Positions 7,040 through 7,694 of a stretch of DNA of 7,694 nt are shown here, one piece after another; position 1 is the first letter of the stretch, and every line of letters begins with the position of its first letter. Below the pieces are notes generated by a model. That model did not search any database. It worked only from the letters and a program-made list of their open reading frames with translations, and had not been told where the DNA came from. Source of the stretch: Clostridiales bacterium UBA1248 (GTDB lineage: Bacteria > Bacillota > Clostridia > Oscillospirales > CAG-272); NCBI GenBank assembly GCA_002308615.1, contig DBWC01000123.1, forward strand, positions 25,190 through 32,883, given 5' to 3'. A program made the translations under genes and the position numbers.

Positions 7040-7047
7040 CCGAAAAA

Positions 7048-7694
7048 GTGAGCGGAATTGATTACAGGTATATTGCGAAATCAACGGCGGAGCTTTCGGG
7101 CGTACCGGTCAGAGTCTATAAGGGCGGAGAAGAGGTTTACCGCAGTTTTCCGGTATATCTGCCGCGCGATCCGATGGAAATATATAAAAAAGAAATATTC
7201 GGTATAACCTCAGACGTGGGGTATTACGCTACGCCGCTGTTCCACTATTACGGCGTTATAAACTCGGGCGACGTAAAGATCGTTATCGGTCCGACCGCGC
7301 AGATAATGGCAAACGGCCAAAAGCTCAGAGAACTTGCATTCAAGGCGGACGTCGCGCCGGACGAGGTGAACGCCTTTGTCGAAGGGATGAACTCCGTCAC
7401 CCGCATGCCGGTGGAAAAATTATTACAGACGGTATGTCTGCTCAATCACTTTCTGAACGGAGGGCAGACGCTCGAGATACACGAGCTTTCGATAAGGCAG
7501 ACAGACCAGGTAAAGATAAAAAAAGACGTCGAACGGCAGAGAACGGAATACGTATATGACGGAGAAGAAGCGAGAACCAGATCGCATAACACTCTCGCGC
7601 TCGAAGAGGCGATCATGGATATCGTGAGAAGAGGCGACGCGGCGGCGTTGAAAAGGTGGACCGAATCGGCTCCGGCGATAAGCGGCGGCACGAT
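7048..7694 (+). CDS. AraC-family transcriptional regulator, N-terminal part (cut by window edge)
   Basis: The gene opens with GTG and stays open for 215 codons to the window edge; the 3' end is missing. The visible part resembles the sensing half of a common Firmicutes AraC regulator type: ELSGVPVRVY (15-24), a YYATPLFHYYG stretch (59-69), a VIGPT motif (79-83), MPVEKLLQ (120-127) followed by LLNHFLNGG (131-139), then a helical segment near 185-207 with EEAIMDIVRRGD. In such proteins this half is followed by a linker and two AraC helix-turn-helix motifs, which would lie outside the window, so DNA binding is not shown here. It diverges from the glycosidase operon with 119 bases between starts, an arrangement typical of a local activator responding to the imported sugar. 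Moderately sure of the family from the N-terminal pattern and context only. Confidence 0.72.
   Translation, partial: MSGIDYRYIAKSTAELSGVPVRVYKGGEEVYRSFPVYLPRDPMEIYKKEIFGITSDVGYYATPLFHYYGVINSGDVKIVIGPTAQIMANGQKLRELAFKADVAPDEVNAFVEGMNSVTRMPVEKLLQTVCLLNHFLNGGQTLEIHELSIRQTDQVKIKKDVERQRTEYVYDGEEARTRSHNTLALEEAIMDIVRRGDAAALKRWTESAPAISGGT

Noticed and set aside
6929..7047. A catabolite control (cre-type) site or a riboswitch in the divergent region
   Set aside because: No match to the TGWAANCGNTNWCA-like pattern could be seen, and both leaders (about 25 bases) are too short for a riboswitch.
7248..7691. Two - strand open frames opposite the regulator gene
   Set aside because: Antisense to the GTG-started regulator frame, which has a promoter, a ribosome site and family-like motifs.
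1..7694. tRNA, rRNA, CRISPR array, insertion sequence or transposase
   Set aside because: Reading both strands showed no cloverleaf, no spaced direct repeats, no transposase motifs and no paired terminal repeats with target duplications.

Overview
The window looks like part of a Firmicutes (Clostridia-type) chromosome, probably from a gut anaerobe. This is inferred from near-perfect AAGGAGG-type ribosome binding sites, sigma-A style TATAAT boxes, roughly balanced base composition, ATGA-overlapped genes, and protein families common in clostridial glycan-use loci. The exact taxon cannot be read from the sequence.

Layout. Positions 1-309 are intergenic. They hold a strongly folded GC-rich stretch with a terminator-like hairpin on the + strand (22-57) and two successive candidate terminators on the - strand (279-291 paired with 247-259, then 152-176). 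Positions 310-6928 are one tightly packed - strand operon, transcribed GH3 beta-glycosidase (4793-6928), GPH/MelB-type sugar:cation symporter with a long charged tail (2868-4796), GH78 alpha-L-rhamnosidase (310-2871). Both junctions are 4-base ATGA overlaps. Positions 6929-7047 are a divergent promoter region with two TATAAT boxes facing apart and an inverted repeat over both -35 regions. From 7048 to the right edge runs a + strand gene cut by the window; its 215 visible residues look like the sensing half of an AraC-family regulator.

How the genes work together (inference). The transporter imports a small glycoside. GH78 removes terminal alpha-L-rhamnose and GH3 cleaves a beta-glycosidic bond, both in the cytoplasm because neither enzyme has a signal peptide. 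This fits use of short rhamnosyl-beta-glucosides, such as the sugar parts of plant flavonoid or saponin glycosides, under control of the divergent AraC-type gene. All catalytic residues of both hydrolases are present. The families are known; the less ordinary points are the transporter (Asn at one of the two MelB-type cation Asp positions, and a 150-residue half-charged tail), the extra C-terminal region of the GH3 enzyme, and the folded intergenic element on the left. I did not find a clearly new biological system.
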